Shown: positions 1 through 7,600 of the stretch, in pieces
Layout: the number at the start of each line of letters is the position of its first letter
Position numbering within the stretch: position 1 is the first letter of the stretch
NCBI GenBank assembly: GCA_910583885.1
Contig: CAJUAC010000019.1
Location: 1 to 39,999, forward strand
DNA length: 39,999 nucleotides
Direction: 5' to 3'
DNA from: an uncultured Oscillospiraceae bacterium
GTDB lineage: Bacteria > Bacillota > Clostridia > Oscillospirales > Oscillospiraceae
The notes under the pieces: model-generated
Told to the model about the DNA's origin: nothing
The model's input: only the letters and a program-made list of their open reading frames with translations
Databases searched by the model: none
Program-made: the position numbers and the translations under genes

Positions 1-936
1 CTGCTGGCCGAAGAGGGCGTCATAGTCGTAGAAGGCCACCTCCCGGCCCAGCATCCGGCTGGCGGCGGGGTTGCTGGTGAGGACAGCGCCGTCCCGGCCA
101 AAGGAGACCACGCCGTCAGACATGTGCAGGAAGAGGGTGTCCAGCTTGTTGCGCTCATTCTCCACCGCCTCCAGGGTCTCCTGGAGGACAGAGGCCATGT
201 CGTTGAAGGTGGTGGTGAGGATGCCGATCTCATCAGTGGAATCGACCTCAATGGTGGAGCCGAAGTCCCCGGCGGCTACCCGCTCCGCCCCCTCCGTCAG
301 GCGCTCAATGGGGATAATCATGGTCTTGCTGAGCAGGAAGCTGAGCAGTACGGAGATCAGCAGGCCCACCAGCAGGGCCTGGACGATGATCAGGAAGAGC
401 TGGCTGTTGAGGGCGCTGACCGTGTCCCGGTTGTCGTAGATATAGATGATGAAGGCGTTGTTCCCCCCGGTGATGGGGATGGCGATGTCCATATAGCTAG
501 CGGTGATGTCGCTCTGGTCGCCCACCACGTCCGTGCCGGAGGCGATGCTGCCCCGGGCGGCCAGCAGGTTAGGGGTGGCCTGGAGGCGGTTAAAGCCCTC
601 CTGGCCGTCGGAACCGGCCAGGAATGCACCCGTGTGGCCGTCCAGGATGTAGTAGTTGCGGGTGTTGGAGTTCAGGCCCAGATCGCGGGCCTTGACCTCA
701 ATCATCTCCTGGAGCTTTTTCGCGCCGTCCTCCTGGGCAGCCTCCCTGCGCAGGGAGTTGACAAAGGTGGCGTTGGCGGGGTTGGAATCGCCGAATACGC
801 TTCCCATCTGCTGGTAAAACTCCTCAATGTAAAAGCCGGTAATGCTGGTCATCATGAACGCGCCCACCACCGTCATCAGGGACGTAATGAGCAGCAGCAT
901 AATGAGCACCAGCTTCATATGCAGGCTGCGGAACAC
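1..936 (-). CDS. Sensor histidine kinase, WalK/PhoR-like (N-terminal 312 codons; runs off the window)
   Basis: This is the membrane sensor partner of the regulator encoded just upstream on the same strand. The visible part reads TM1 (about residues 5-28), an extracytoplasmic sensor region (30-165), TM2 (about 175-200, LFLIIVQALLVGLLISVLL), a HAMP domain (IPIERLTEGAERVAAGDF...DEIGILTTTFNDMA), a short coiled coil and the start of a PAS domain (LFLHMSDGVVSFGRDG). The HisKA and ATPase domains lie beyond the window. I chose a GTG start because an AGGAGG sits 10 bases before it; an internal ATG six codons later has no ribosome binding site. The order regulator-kinase and TM-sensor-TM-HAMP-PAS resemble WalRK/PhoPR. 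Which of these it is cannot be settled without the rest of the gene. A repeat element fills the gap to the regulator. Confidence 0.88.
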   Translation of the reverse strand, partial: MFRSLHMKLVLIMLLLITSLMTVVGAFMMTSITGFYIEEFYQQMGSVFGDSNPANATFVNSLRREAAQEDGAKKLQEMIEVKARDLGLNSNTRNYYILDGHTGAFLAGSDGQEGFNRLQATPNLLAARGSIASGTDVVGDQSDITASYMDIAIPITGGNNAFIIYIYDNRDTVSALNSQLFLIIVQALLVGLLISVLLSFLLSKTMIIPIERLTEGAERVAAGDFGSTIEVDSTDEIGILTTTFNDMASVLQETLEAVENERNKLDTLFLHMSDGVVSFGRDGAVLTSNPAASRMLGREVAFYDYDALFGQQ

Positions 937-970
937 CGGGACTCCCCCTCCTCTCTCTGCCAACGGTAAA

Positions 971-1111
971 ACATTCTTTTCTTTGTGGACAAAGAAAAGA
1001 ATCAAAAGAAAAACTTGAAACAGGGGATCGTTTCGTTTTTATCCTGATCCAACATGGCGTATCAAGTTCTTTTTGATTCGTTTTCTTTCAAGAAAACGAA
1101 TGGCGGCCTGC
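971..1111. repeat. Intergenic hairpin element, copy 1 (two inverted halves)
   Basis: The left half carries a perfect 14-bp AT-rich hairpin (973-986 with 989-1002), the spacer ATCAAAAGAAAAACTT, and a second small hairpin GAAAC/GTTTC (1017-1021 with 1030-1034). The right half (about 1064-1107) is an inverted, diverged version containing AAGTTCTTTTTGATTC and the palindrome around TTTCTTTCAAGAAAA. It abuts the stop codon of the response regulator and separates it from the kinase. Related copies are at 18968, 35657 and 37809. Confidence 0.75.
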
Positions 1112-1819
1112 CTACGCCTGCCCCGCGAAGTAGTACCCCACGCCGCGGCGGGTGAGGATCAGCGCCGGGTTGGCGGGGTCGTCCTCGATTTTTTCCCGCA
1201 GGCGGCGGACAGTCACGTCCACCGTGCGCACATCGTCGCCCACGTATTCGTAGTTCCAGACCTGCTCCATCAGGTCGATCCGGGAGTAGACCTTCCCAGG
1301 ATGGCTGGCCAGGAAGGTGAGCAGCTCATATTCCCGCTGGGTCAGGTCAATGGGCTTGTCGTGCTTGCAGACCTGGTAGTTCTCCGGGTTGATGGTCAGC
1401 CCGCCGCCCGCGCTCATGGCCGCCGCGTCCGGCCCGGCCTGCTGCATGGCGGTGCGGCGGATATTCGCCTTTACCCGGGCCATCAGCTCCCGCATGGAGA
1501 AGGGCTTGGTGATGTAGTCGTCCGCGCCCAGCTCCAGGCCCAGGACCTTATCGGTCTCCTCCTCCCGGGCGGTAAGGATGATGACAGGCACGCTGTTGCC
1601 CTTCTCCCGCAGGATGCGGCACACGTCAAAGCCATTCATCTTCGGCAGCATCACGTCCAGGAGGATGATATCCGGGTTCTTCTCCTGGCCCATGGCAAGG
1701 CCGGTCTCCCCGTCGTAGGCGGTCAGGACCGCGTAGCCCTCCTTCTCCAGGTTGAAGCGGAGGATATCCACGATCCCCTTCTCGTCCTCCACGATGAGGA
1801 CGGTCTTTTTTTCTTCCAT
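1112..1819 (-). CDS. OmpR/PhoB-family response regulator
   Basis: This 235-residue protein is full length for the family. The receiver domain (residues 5-118) has the acidic pair ED at 11-12, the phosphoacceptor Asp55 in LLDVMLP, Thr83 and Lys105 in ITKPF. The C-terminal winged-helix DNA-binding domain (about 135-232) shows LTQREYELLTFLASHPGKV and the typical ending VRRLREKIE..PALILTRRGVGYYF. It is activated by phosphorylation from the kinase encoded downstream and should act as a transcription factor. The sequence is closest in style to WalR/PhoP of Firmicutes, which control cell-wall or phosphate genes. The neighbouring glycerophosphodiesterase would suit an envelope or phosphate role, but the exact regulon is inference. 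Confidence 0.93.
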   Translation of the reverse strand: MEEKKTVLIVEDEKGIVDILRFNLEKEGYAVLTAYDGETGLAMGQEKNPDIILLDVMLPKMNGFDVCRILREKGNSVPVIILTAREEETDKVLGLELGADDYITKPFSMRELMARVKANIRRTAMQQAGPDAAAMSAGGGLTINPENYQVCKHDKPIDLTQREYELLTFLASHPGKVYSRIDLMEQVWNYEYVGDDVRTVDVTVRRLREKIEDDPANPALILTRRGVGYYFAGQA

Positions 1820-1850
1820 ATCGTCCCTACCTTCTCTTCCCTTGATGGCC

Positions 1851-2390
1851 CTACAGGCCCAGCAGCAGCTTGCCCTTCAATACGGCGGCAATGGTCTTGG
1901 CATCCTTGATCTCACCGGAAAGCACCTGCTCCACCAGCTGGCCAAAGGGGATCCGCTCCAGGTTCAAAAATTCGTCCGCGTCCAGGTGGGTTTCCCCAAA
2001 GGTCAGATCCCGGGCCAGGTACATCCGGATAATCTCACCGCAATAGCCCGGGGAGGGGTAGAGCTCCCCCAGGGGGCGGAATTCCCCCGGCGTTGCGCCG
2101 GTCTCCTCCTTCAGCTCCCGGATGGCGGCGGCGGCCGGATCCTCGCCGTACTCCAGCTTCCCGGCGGGCAGCTCCCGCACCACCTGCTCATAGGGGTAGC
2201 GGAACTGGCTCACCAGCAGGGCCTGGTTTTGCCCATCCAGGGCCAGGATGCACACGCCGCCCGGGTGATCCACCACCTCCCGCACGGACTGCTCCCCGTT
2301 GGGCAGCTCGACGACATCCCGGCGGATGTGCAGCACGCGCCCATCAAAAATCTGTTCGCTGGATAATTTTTTCTCTGTCAGCTCCATCAT
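1851..2390 (-). CDS. Nudix hydrolase, ADP-ribose pyrophosphatase type
   Basis: The 179-residue protein has a complete Nudix box at residues 77-99: G77-x5-E83-x7-R91-E92-x2-E95-E96-x-G98. These residues bind the divalent metal and cleave a nucleoside diphosphate linked to another group. The N-terminal part (FDGRVLHIRRDVVELPNG) and the SQFRYP segment before the box are typical of NudF/ADP-ribose pyrophosphatases, so ADP-ribose to AMP plus ribose 5-phosphate is the likely reaction. The start codon overlaps the stop of the upstream gene by four bases (ATGA), which suggests translational coupling. An AGGAG lies 7 bases before the first of two consecutive ATGs. It is followed 31 bases later by the response regulator, probably in one transcript. 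Confidence 0.92.
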   Translation of the reverse strand: MMELTEKKLSSEQIFDGRVLHIRRDVVELPNGEQSVREVVDHPGGVCILALDGQNQALLVSQFRYPYEQVVRELPAGKLEYGEDPAAAAIRELKEETGATPGEFRPLGELYPSPGYCGEIIRMYLARDLTFGETHLDADEFLNLERIPFGQLVEQVLSGEIKDAKTIAAVLKGKLLLGL

Positions 2391-3463
2391 GTTGATTCTC
2401 CTTCTTCCTCGGATTCCCCGGCGTCCTGCGGGGCGCCGGCAGATGTCTCATCCCCTGCCTCCTCTGTGAGGTCCCCGGGGGTCAGCTCATCGGTATAGAC
2501 CGCCCTTACCCCCTCCTCCAGCAGCTGGGCTGCGCTGCCGGCGTCGTTGACGGTGTGGGTATAGACTGCCAGGCCGGACTGCCCGGCGATGGGCGCATAC
2601 TCTGCGCGCCACCAGTAGTCCCACATGGTGATGCCCATGATGCCGTTCTCCACGCAGAACGCGGCCTTCTCCTGGAAATCCTCCTCCGTGCGGGCGAAGC
2701 CGTCGGTATAGAGGGTATAGATATAATAGCGGAAGTGGTGGACAGCGTCCACCACGCGGAACATCAACGGGTCGTAGACCTGGATTGCCATCCGGTCGAA
2801 GAGGTAACTCAGCCCCAGGTCCCTGGCATCTTGCAGCATGGCCTCAAACTGCAAGGTCACTACCTCTGCCTCGGTGAACTTGGTATCCGTGACAATGCAG
2901 ATATCCGGGTATTCCTCCATCAGCAGCAACAGGTCCTGGAAGGAAAGAGGGGTATATTTTTTCTGGATAGGCTTGGACAGGAATTCCTCCAGGGTGGGGA
3001 GGGCGGTCTCGCCGACCCCCTCCTGCCAGCCGGTGCGCCAGTCGTGGCGCAGCACCACCTTCTGGTCGCGGGTCAGCCGCAGGTCCACCTCGAACACCCG
3101 CACCCCCTTCTCATACTGCTCCAAAAAGCCCTCCCGGCAGTTGAGGGTGGCCTCCCCGCCTACCGCGCCCATGCCGTGGGCGATCACCTGCGCACCGGAG
3201 AGGATCTCCGCCGCTGTCAGCTCGCCGGGCGGGGGCTCCTTCTCCTCCACAACCACCGGGCCGGGTTCCAGCCAGGCGGGCATGACCTCGCTGTCCTCTG
3301 CCGGGGCCTCCTCGTCCTCCTCATTGGCGGCGAGGGCTGTCTGGCCAATCCCATCCCCCGACGGCCCGCCCAGGAGCAGTACGCCTGCAAGGCCGACAAA
3401 TTCCAACGCCGCCACGGCCAGCAGCAGATAGATCATAGCGGTATATTTTCCAAAGCGCGCCAT
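2387..3463 (-). CDS. Membrane-anchored glycerophosphodiester phosphodiesterase family protein
   Basis: A single N-terminal membrane segment (YTAMIYLLLAVAALEFVGLA) precedes an acidic, Pro-rich linker and a GDPD TIM barrel of about 230 residues. The barrel begins at VIAHGMG, a variant of the usual AHRG, followed by the metal/catalytic block EVDLRLTRDQ and the second histidine in VVLRHDW. Such enzymes hydrolyse glycerophosphodiesters to glycerol 3-phosphate plus an alcohol. The variant first motif means the substrate could differ. The C-terminal tail is very rich in Glu, Gly and Ser. I start at the ATG before ARFGKY because an extended -10 promoter lies just upstream. Longer reading frames would start inside or ahead of that promoter. 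First gene of the GDPD-Nudix-regulator-kinase group. Confidence 0.85.
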   Translation of the reverse strand: MARFGKYTAMIYLLLAVAALEFVGLAGVLLLGGPSGDGIGQTALAANEEDEEAPAEDSEVMPAWLEPGPVVVEEKEPPPGELTAAEILSGAQVIAHGMGAVGGEATLNCREGFLEQYEKGVRVFEVDLRLTRDQKVVLRHDWRTGWQEGVGETALPTLEEFLSKPIQKKYTPLSFQDLLLLMEEYPDICIVTDTKFTEAEVVTLQFEAMLQDARDLGLSYLFDRMAIQVYDPLMFRVVDAVHHFRYYIYTLYTDGFARTEEDFQEKAAFCVENGIMGITMWDYWWRAEYAPIAGQSGLAVYTHTVNDAGSAAQLLEEGVRAVYTDELTPGDLTEEAGDETSAGAPQDAGESEEEGEST

Positions 3464-3499
3464 AGAGCACCCCATCCATTTCTTTTGTGTACTTTGCTT

Positions 3500-3508
3500 A
3501 GTATACCA
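3500..3508 (-). promoter_or_regulatory. Extended -10 promoter for the GDPD operon
   Basis: The minus strand reads TG-G-TATACT, an extended -10 box, about 37 bases upstream of the chosen GDPD start. I see no good -35 box, as is common for extended -10 promoters. Confidence 0.5.
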
Positions 3509-3573
3509 TGGTAACACGGAAAATTCCACAGGAATTTCTCCATATTGTCCGGTAAATGGCGGCTAACGCACGA

Positions 3574-3602
3574 TTGACAAAAAATCCACCCCCGACTATA
3601 AT
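3574..3602 (+). promoter_or_regulatory. Consensus sigma-A promoter for the 86-residue gene
   Basis: TTGACA and TATAAT are both perfect matches, separated by exactly 17 bases. Transcription should start near 3609, about 46 bases before the GTG start of the next gene. Confidence 0.88.
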
Positions 3603-3616
3603 AGAAGAAAAGGCGG

Positions 3617-3638
3617 CCTCCGCCGGGACCGGCGGAGG
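3617..3638 (+). promoter_or_regulatory. 5' UTR hairpin ahead of the ribosome binding site
   Basis: CCTCCGCC pairs perfectly with GGCGGAGG around a GGGACC loop. The right arm ends 5 bases before the GGGAGG ribosome binding site, so it may stabilise the mRNA or influence translation. Confidence 0.5.
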
Positions 3639-3654
3639 AGCGGGAGGTGTAAGC

Positions 3655-3915
3655 GTGTATCAGATCGTTCGGATCACCGACAAGGAGGGCGTTGTCAAGG
3701 CTGGCGCGGAGGGCCTTGGCTATATCGGCGAGCCCAAGATGGAGGACGGCTGTGTACTCATCCACTGCCGCTACGACCGGCGGGGGGATCCCTGTGACCG
3801 GTATATCCGCACCAGCCTGGTCCAAACCTGGAAGAAGGACAAGGAGAGCGGCCGGGTGGTAGTGGAGACAAAAAACAGCATCTACCAGTTGGATCCGGTG
3901 AAAATGGATACATAA
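3655..3915 (+). CDS. Small conserved-looking hypothetical protein (86 aa)
   Basis: I do not recognise the family. The protein starts VYQIVRITDKEGVVKAGAEG and is soluble and mixed charged. It contains two cysteines in the segment CVLIHCRYDRRGDPCDRY plus a third just after, then TSLVQTWKKD and a C-terminal VVVETKNSIYQLDPV. The pattern looks like a small beta-rich domain. The GTG start is preceded by GGGAGG at 8 bases. Reading further upstream to an ATG would place the start ahead of the promoter, so I reject it. It is monocistronic, between a consensus promoter and a strong hairpin. High expression is inferred from the promoter alone. Confidence 0.75.
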   Translation: MYQIVRITDKEGVVKAGAEGLGYIGEPKMEDGCVLIHCRYDRRGDPCDRYIRTSLVQTWKKDKESGRVVVETKNSIYQLDPVKMDT

Positions 3916-3920
3916 GTGCG

Positions 3921-3950
3921 CTGCGCCCCCAGCTATGGCTGGGGGCGCAG
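3921..3950 (+). terminator. Hairpin after the 86-aa gene
   Basis: A perfect 13-bp stem, CTGCGCCCCCAGC with GCTGGGGGCGCAG around TATG, begins 5 bases after the stop codon. There is no T-run directly after it, so it may protect the 3' end or work together with the next hairpin. Confidence 0.55.
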
Positions 3951-3954
3951 TGTG

Positions 3955-4001
3955 AAAAATGGGACCTGCCTGGCACACAACCCCAGGCAGGCCCCATTTT
4001 T
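3955..4001. terminator. Bidirectional terminator between the 86-aa gene and the minus-strand ncRNA candidate
   Basis: A 19-bp stem with one mismatch (3955-3973 with 3983-4001) is flanked by A-run and T-run on its two sides, so it can end transcripts from both directions. It is the natural 3' end of the ncRNA candidate that starts near 4228. Confidence 0.8.
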
Positions 4002-4228
4002 CTATCTATAAAAAACACAAATTGATCGTCTAACGAACGGTTGAAGGGATGGGAACCGCAGGCAGGGCGTGGACGCAGGATGCCCAGCCGTAATCTAGTC
4101 TGGCTTTCGCTCCAATTCCCACCTCCCATCTCTCCTGAAAACAACAATCCTTTTTCCGCACACTGTGCGCCGCGCCGTCCGAAAGCGCCGCACACAACAC
4201 GTCTGCCGTCAAGCACCGGCAGCTGCAT
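3960..4228 (-). ncRNA. Candidate structured non-coding RNA, about 230-270 nt
   Basis: A strong minus-strand promoter (4235-4263) faces a strong terminator (3955-4001) with no convincing gene between. The reading frame that crosses it lacks a ribosome binding site and runs antisense into the 86-aa gene. The transcript would hold three helices: CTGCCG/CGGCAG (4203-4222), an interrupted GC-rich 9-10 bp stem (4164-4194), and GATGGGA/TCCCATC (4048-4054 with 4124-4130) enclosing a smaller AGCC/GGCT hairpin. A T-rich stretch precedes the terminator. I checked by eye for RNase P, tmRNA, SRP and common riboswitch cores and saw none. 6S RNA or the raiA-type RNA remain possible. A long 5' leader is excluded because the next gene is on the other strand. 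Confidence 0.5.
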
Positions 4229-4234
4229 GAGGCC

Positions 4235-4263
4235 ACTATACCATGCTGTTTCTTTTGCGTCAA
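4235..4263 (-). promoter_or_regulatory. Promoter for the ncRNA candidate
   Basis: On the minus strand TTGACG is followed after exactly 17 bases by TATAGT. Ten of twelve consensus positions match. Confidence 0.75.
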
Positions 4264-4406
4264 GAATCTACAAATGATGTAAAACTTTGTTTCACAAAAA
4301 GGTTTCTTTTCGTCGGATTTATCGATATTGATGAAACATACGGGGACACTCCGGCATGAATTCAGCCTTTTCCACAAAAAGGTGGGAGGAAAATCGGCCG
4401 TTTCAC

Positions 4407-4435
4407 TTGACGGGATGAAAAAAAGCTGTTACAAT
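4407..4435 (+). promoter_or_regulatory. Promoter for the large beta-lactamase/SLH gene
   Basis: TTGACG and TACAAT are separated by 17 bases. The predicted start near 4442 gives a leader of about 205 bases before the ATG. Confidence 0.65.
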
Positions 4436-4441
4436 AAGCGG

Positions 4442-4646
4442 CACAAGCAGAGGAAGAAACTACAATCCTGTTTTTTGTACATTGATTGTCCGAGCTCAAC
4501 GTCCATCCCAAACAGGCCAGGCTGTGTCCTGCCCAGGGGGTGGCCGGTGGCGCGGGCTTTTTGTTTGTGTCCGGCGGGATGCGTCCGAAACTGCGCACAA
4601 TATGGATCCGCCGGAAGCTCAGAAACTGTGTGAATAGGAGACGACC
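4442..4646 (+). other. Long 5' leader of the PBP4B/SLH gene, with a weak terminator-like element
   Basis: This stretch has no gene. It contains a GC-rich zone (about 4514-4562) that can pair GGCCA with TGGCC and GCCC with GGGC and ends in TTTTTG. That could be an attenuator or the end of a small RNA of about 120 nt. The pairing is short, so I rank it low. AGGAG lies 8 bases before the ATG at 4647. Confidence 0.3.
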
Positions 4647-7600
4647 ATGAAAAAGACAATGCAGAAAATGCTCAGCCTGGTCCTGGCCGCAGTGCTCAGC
4701 CTGTCGCTGGCCTGCCCGGCCTTTGCGGCCAGCGGCACACAATCCGTCACTCTGCCGGACCAGGATTGGCAGGGGGCGGTCACGTTCCCAGATTGGAAGG
4801 GCTATGTAGACGACACCCTGGCGATGAACAGCCTGTACAGCTTTACAGGCTTCCGGGGCCAGGGTACGCTGTACGTCACCCCCGCCGAGGGGGTAACGGG
4901 CTTCCGCCTCTTTGTCAACAATGCCGAGGTAGACACCTCTGACATGCGGGCGGGGCGCACCTGGAAAGTGGATATCTCCGGCCTGACGGTGGATGGGACC
5001 AACACCATCCAGGTCTCCGCCATCACCCCTTCCACCCTCACGGTCACGGTCAACGTCCCCTACCCCACTCTCATCAGCGGGGATCCGGAGGATGTGGGTA
5101 TGGATGCGGACACAATTTCGCTGATCAGCGACCTCATCAACGCCGAGGTGAAGTACGGCTTCTCCGGCGCACAGCTGGCCGTGGTGAAGGATGGCAAGTT
5201 AGTGGTCAATGAGGCCTGGGGCTCTGTGAACGGCTACCGCAATGACAACAGCCGCATCCAGCCCGGTGACAGCGACTACGTCCCCGTCACCACCGATACC
5301 CTCTACGACCTGGCCTCCAACACGAAGATGTACTCCGTCAACTACGCCCTCCAGTACATGCTCAGCCACGAGGGCTATGACATTGCCCTGGATGACCCCA
5401 TCACCAAGTTCTTCCCGGAATTTGACAGCAAGGGCCAGACCATCTTCAAGGCTGGCACCAGCGCGGCAGAGCAGGACCAGATCTGCGCCTGGAAGAGCCA
5501 GCTGACCATCCGGGACGTCCTGATGCACCAGGCCGGCTTTGACCCGGATCCCCAGTACCACAACGACCAGTTTGACCAGGCCGCCCAGACCCCCCAGGCC
5601 GGTGTGGACAACCCCCTCTTCTCCCAGGAGCGCTCCGCCACCCTGGGGAAGGTGCTGGCCTCCCCGCTGACCTATGAGCCGGGCACCCAGACCAAGTACT
5701 CCGACGTGGACTATATGCTCCTCTGCTTCATCATCGAGAAGGTGACAGGCCAGGGGCTGGACCAGTTCCTGAAGGAGAAGTTCTGGACCCCCATGGGGCT
5801 CAAGCATATCACCTACAACCCCCTGGAAAATGGCTTTGACAAGGACAGCTGTGCCGCCACGGAGCTCCAGGGCAACACCCGGGACGGCGCGATCAGCTTC
5901 GCCAATGTCCGCACGGATGTCGTCCAGGGCGAGGTCCACGACGAGAAGGCCTTTTATGCCATGGACGGTGTATCCGGCCATGCGGGCCTCTTCTCCAACG
6001 CGGAGGATCTGGCCAAGCTGGCCTCCCTGATGCTCACCGGCGGCTACGGCGGCCACAAGTATTTTAACACCGATATCATTGATGAGTTCACCAAGCCCAA
6101 GAGCATCGAGGCCCCCACCTGGGGACTGGGCTGGTGGCGTCAGGGCAACGTGGGCCGGAACAACTACTTCACCACCCACTCCTCCAGCGGCACCATCGGC
6201 CACCAGGGCTGGACCGGCACACTGACCGTGATTGACCCGGAGCAAAACCTGGTTGTTGTGCTGCTGACCAACAAGAAGAACTCCCCCGTCCTGGACAACA
6301 CCGTCAGCGCCAACGATTTCTACTCCGACAACATGGTGCTGGGCGGCCTGGGCTGCGTGGTGGGCTATGTCTATGAGTCCCTCACATCCTCCCCCGAAGC
6401 CATGGACGCCAGCCTCATGCAGCTGGCGGTTGACCGCATCAGTATGCTGTCCGAGCACAAGGGCGCTTACGATGAGGCGCCCCACATGAACGACGCCTTT
6501 GCCCTGACAGATCTCTCCATCACCCGGGCAGAGAAGCGCCCCAGCCAGACAGCGAAGGGCTACGCGCAGTCCGCCCTGGATGCTTTGACCGGGGCTGTGG
6601 CGAAGTACGTGGACAACGGGGAGAATCAGGCCAACGCGGAGAAGTGGCTGGCAGAGCTCCAGGCGCGTCTGGATGCCGTCACAGCGTCCGGGGAGGCAGC
6701 CCCCTCCGCCGGGCTGAAGGCAGTCTCCGTCCCCTCCATGCCCTGTGCAGACAGGGAGGGCAAGTACACCAGCGGCGGCCAGAACGCCGTCTACTTCCCC
6801 AGAGCTTATGGCACCAGCACCTCCTACTGCTATCAGAACGGTGTGACCTGGTTTGAGGGCTACGAGGGCCAGGGAACCCTCTACTTCGCGGTGCGCAGCG
6901 CCATCCCCTCTCTCCAGGTGTTTGTCAACGGCGTGGCTGTGGACGTCTCCGCCATGCTCAACCAGGAGAGGGCCAGCTTCTTCGCTGTGGATGTATCCAA
7001 GGTGGCTGTGAACGGCCGCAACAGCGTGCAGGTGAGCGGGATGCCAGTGGACACCCCCAGAGGGGAGGACGCGCCGCTGCTGATGGTCAGCGTCAACCCG
7101 GAGGTCATCAAGGGCACCCCGGCGGACGTGGGCCTGGACAGCAAGGTGCTGGATCTCATTGATGGTATCATCCAGGGCGACGTGGACCGCGGCTTTACCT
7201 CCGCCCAGCTGGCCATTGTCAAGGACGGCCGGATGGTCTACTCCAACGCCTGGGGCGCAGCCAATTCCTACACCTCCAGCGGGGAGCGCATCCAGCCCGG
7301 CGACAGCGGCTATGTGCCCGTCACCACCGATACCCTCTACGACCTGGCCTCCAACTCCAAGATGTACGCCGTCAACTACGCCCTCCAGTACCTGGTCAAG
7401 GAGGGGCAGCTGGGCCTCAGCGACCCCATCACCAAGTACTTCCCCAGCTTCGCTGAGAAGGGCAGCATTGCCTTCAAGACAGGCACCGCCGAGGCGGACA
7501 AGGACAAGATTGCCGCCTGGAAGCAGCAGCTGACCATCCAGGACATCCTCCAGCATCAGGCCGGCTTTGACCCGGATCCCCAGTTCCACAATGACCAGTT

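Noticed and set aside
3758..4228. A minus-strand frame across the ncRNA candidate
   Set aside because: It starts at the predicted transcription start without a ribosome binding site, runs through the terminator and into the antisense of the 86-aa gene, and shows no domain.
4514..4562. A confident intrinsic terminator in the PBP4B leader
   Set aside because: Only 4-5 bp helices can be drawn by eye, so I list it only as a weak element.
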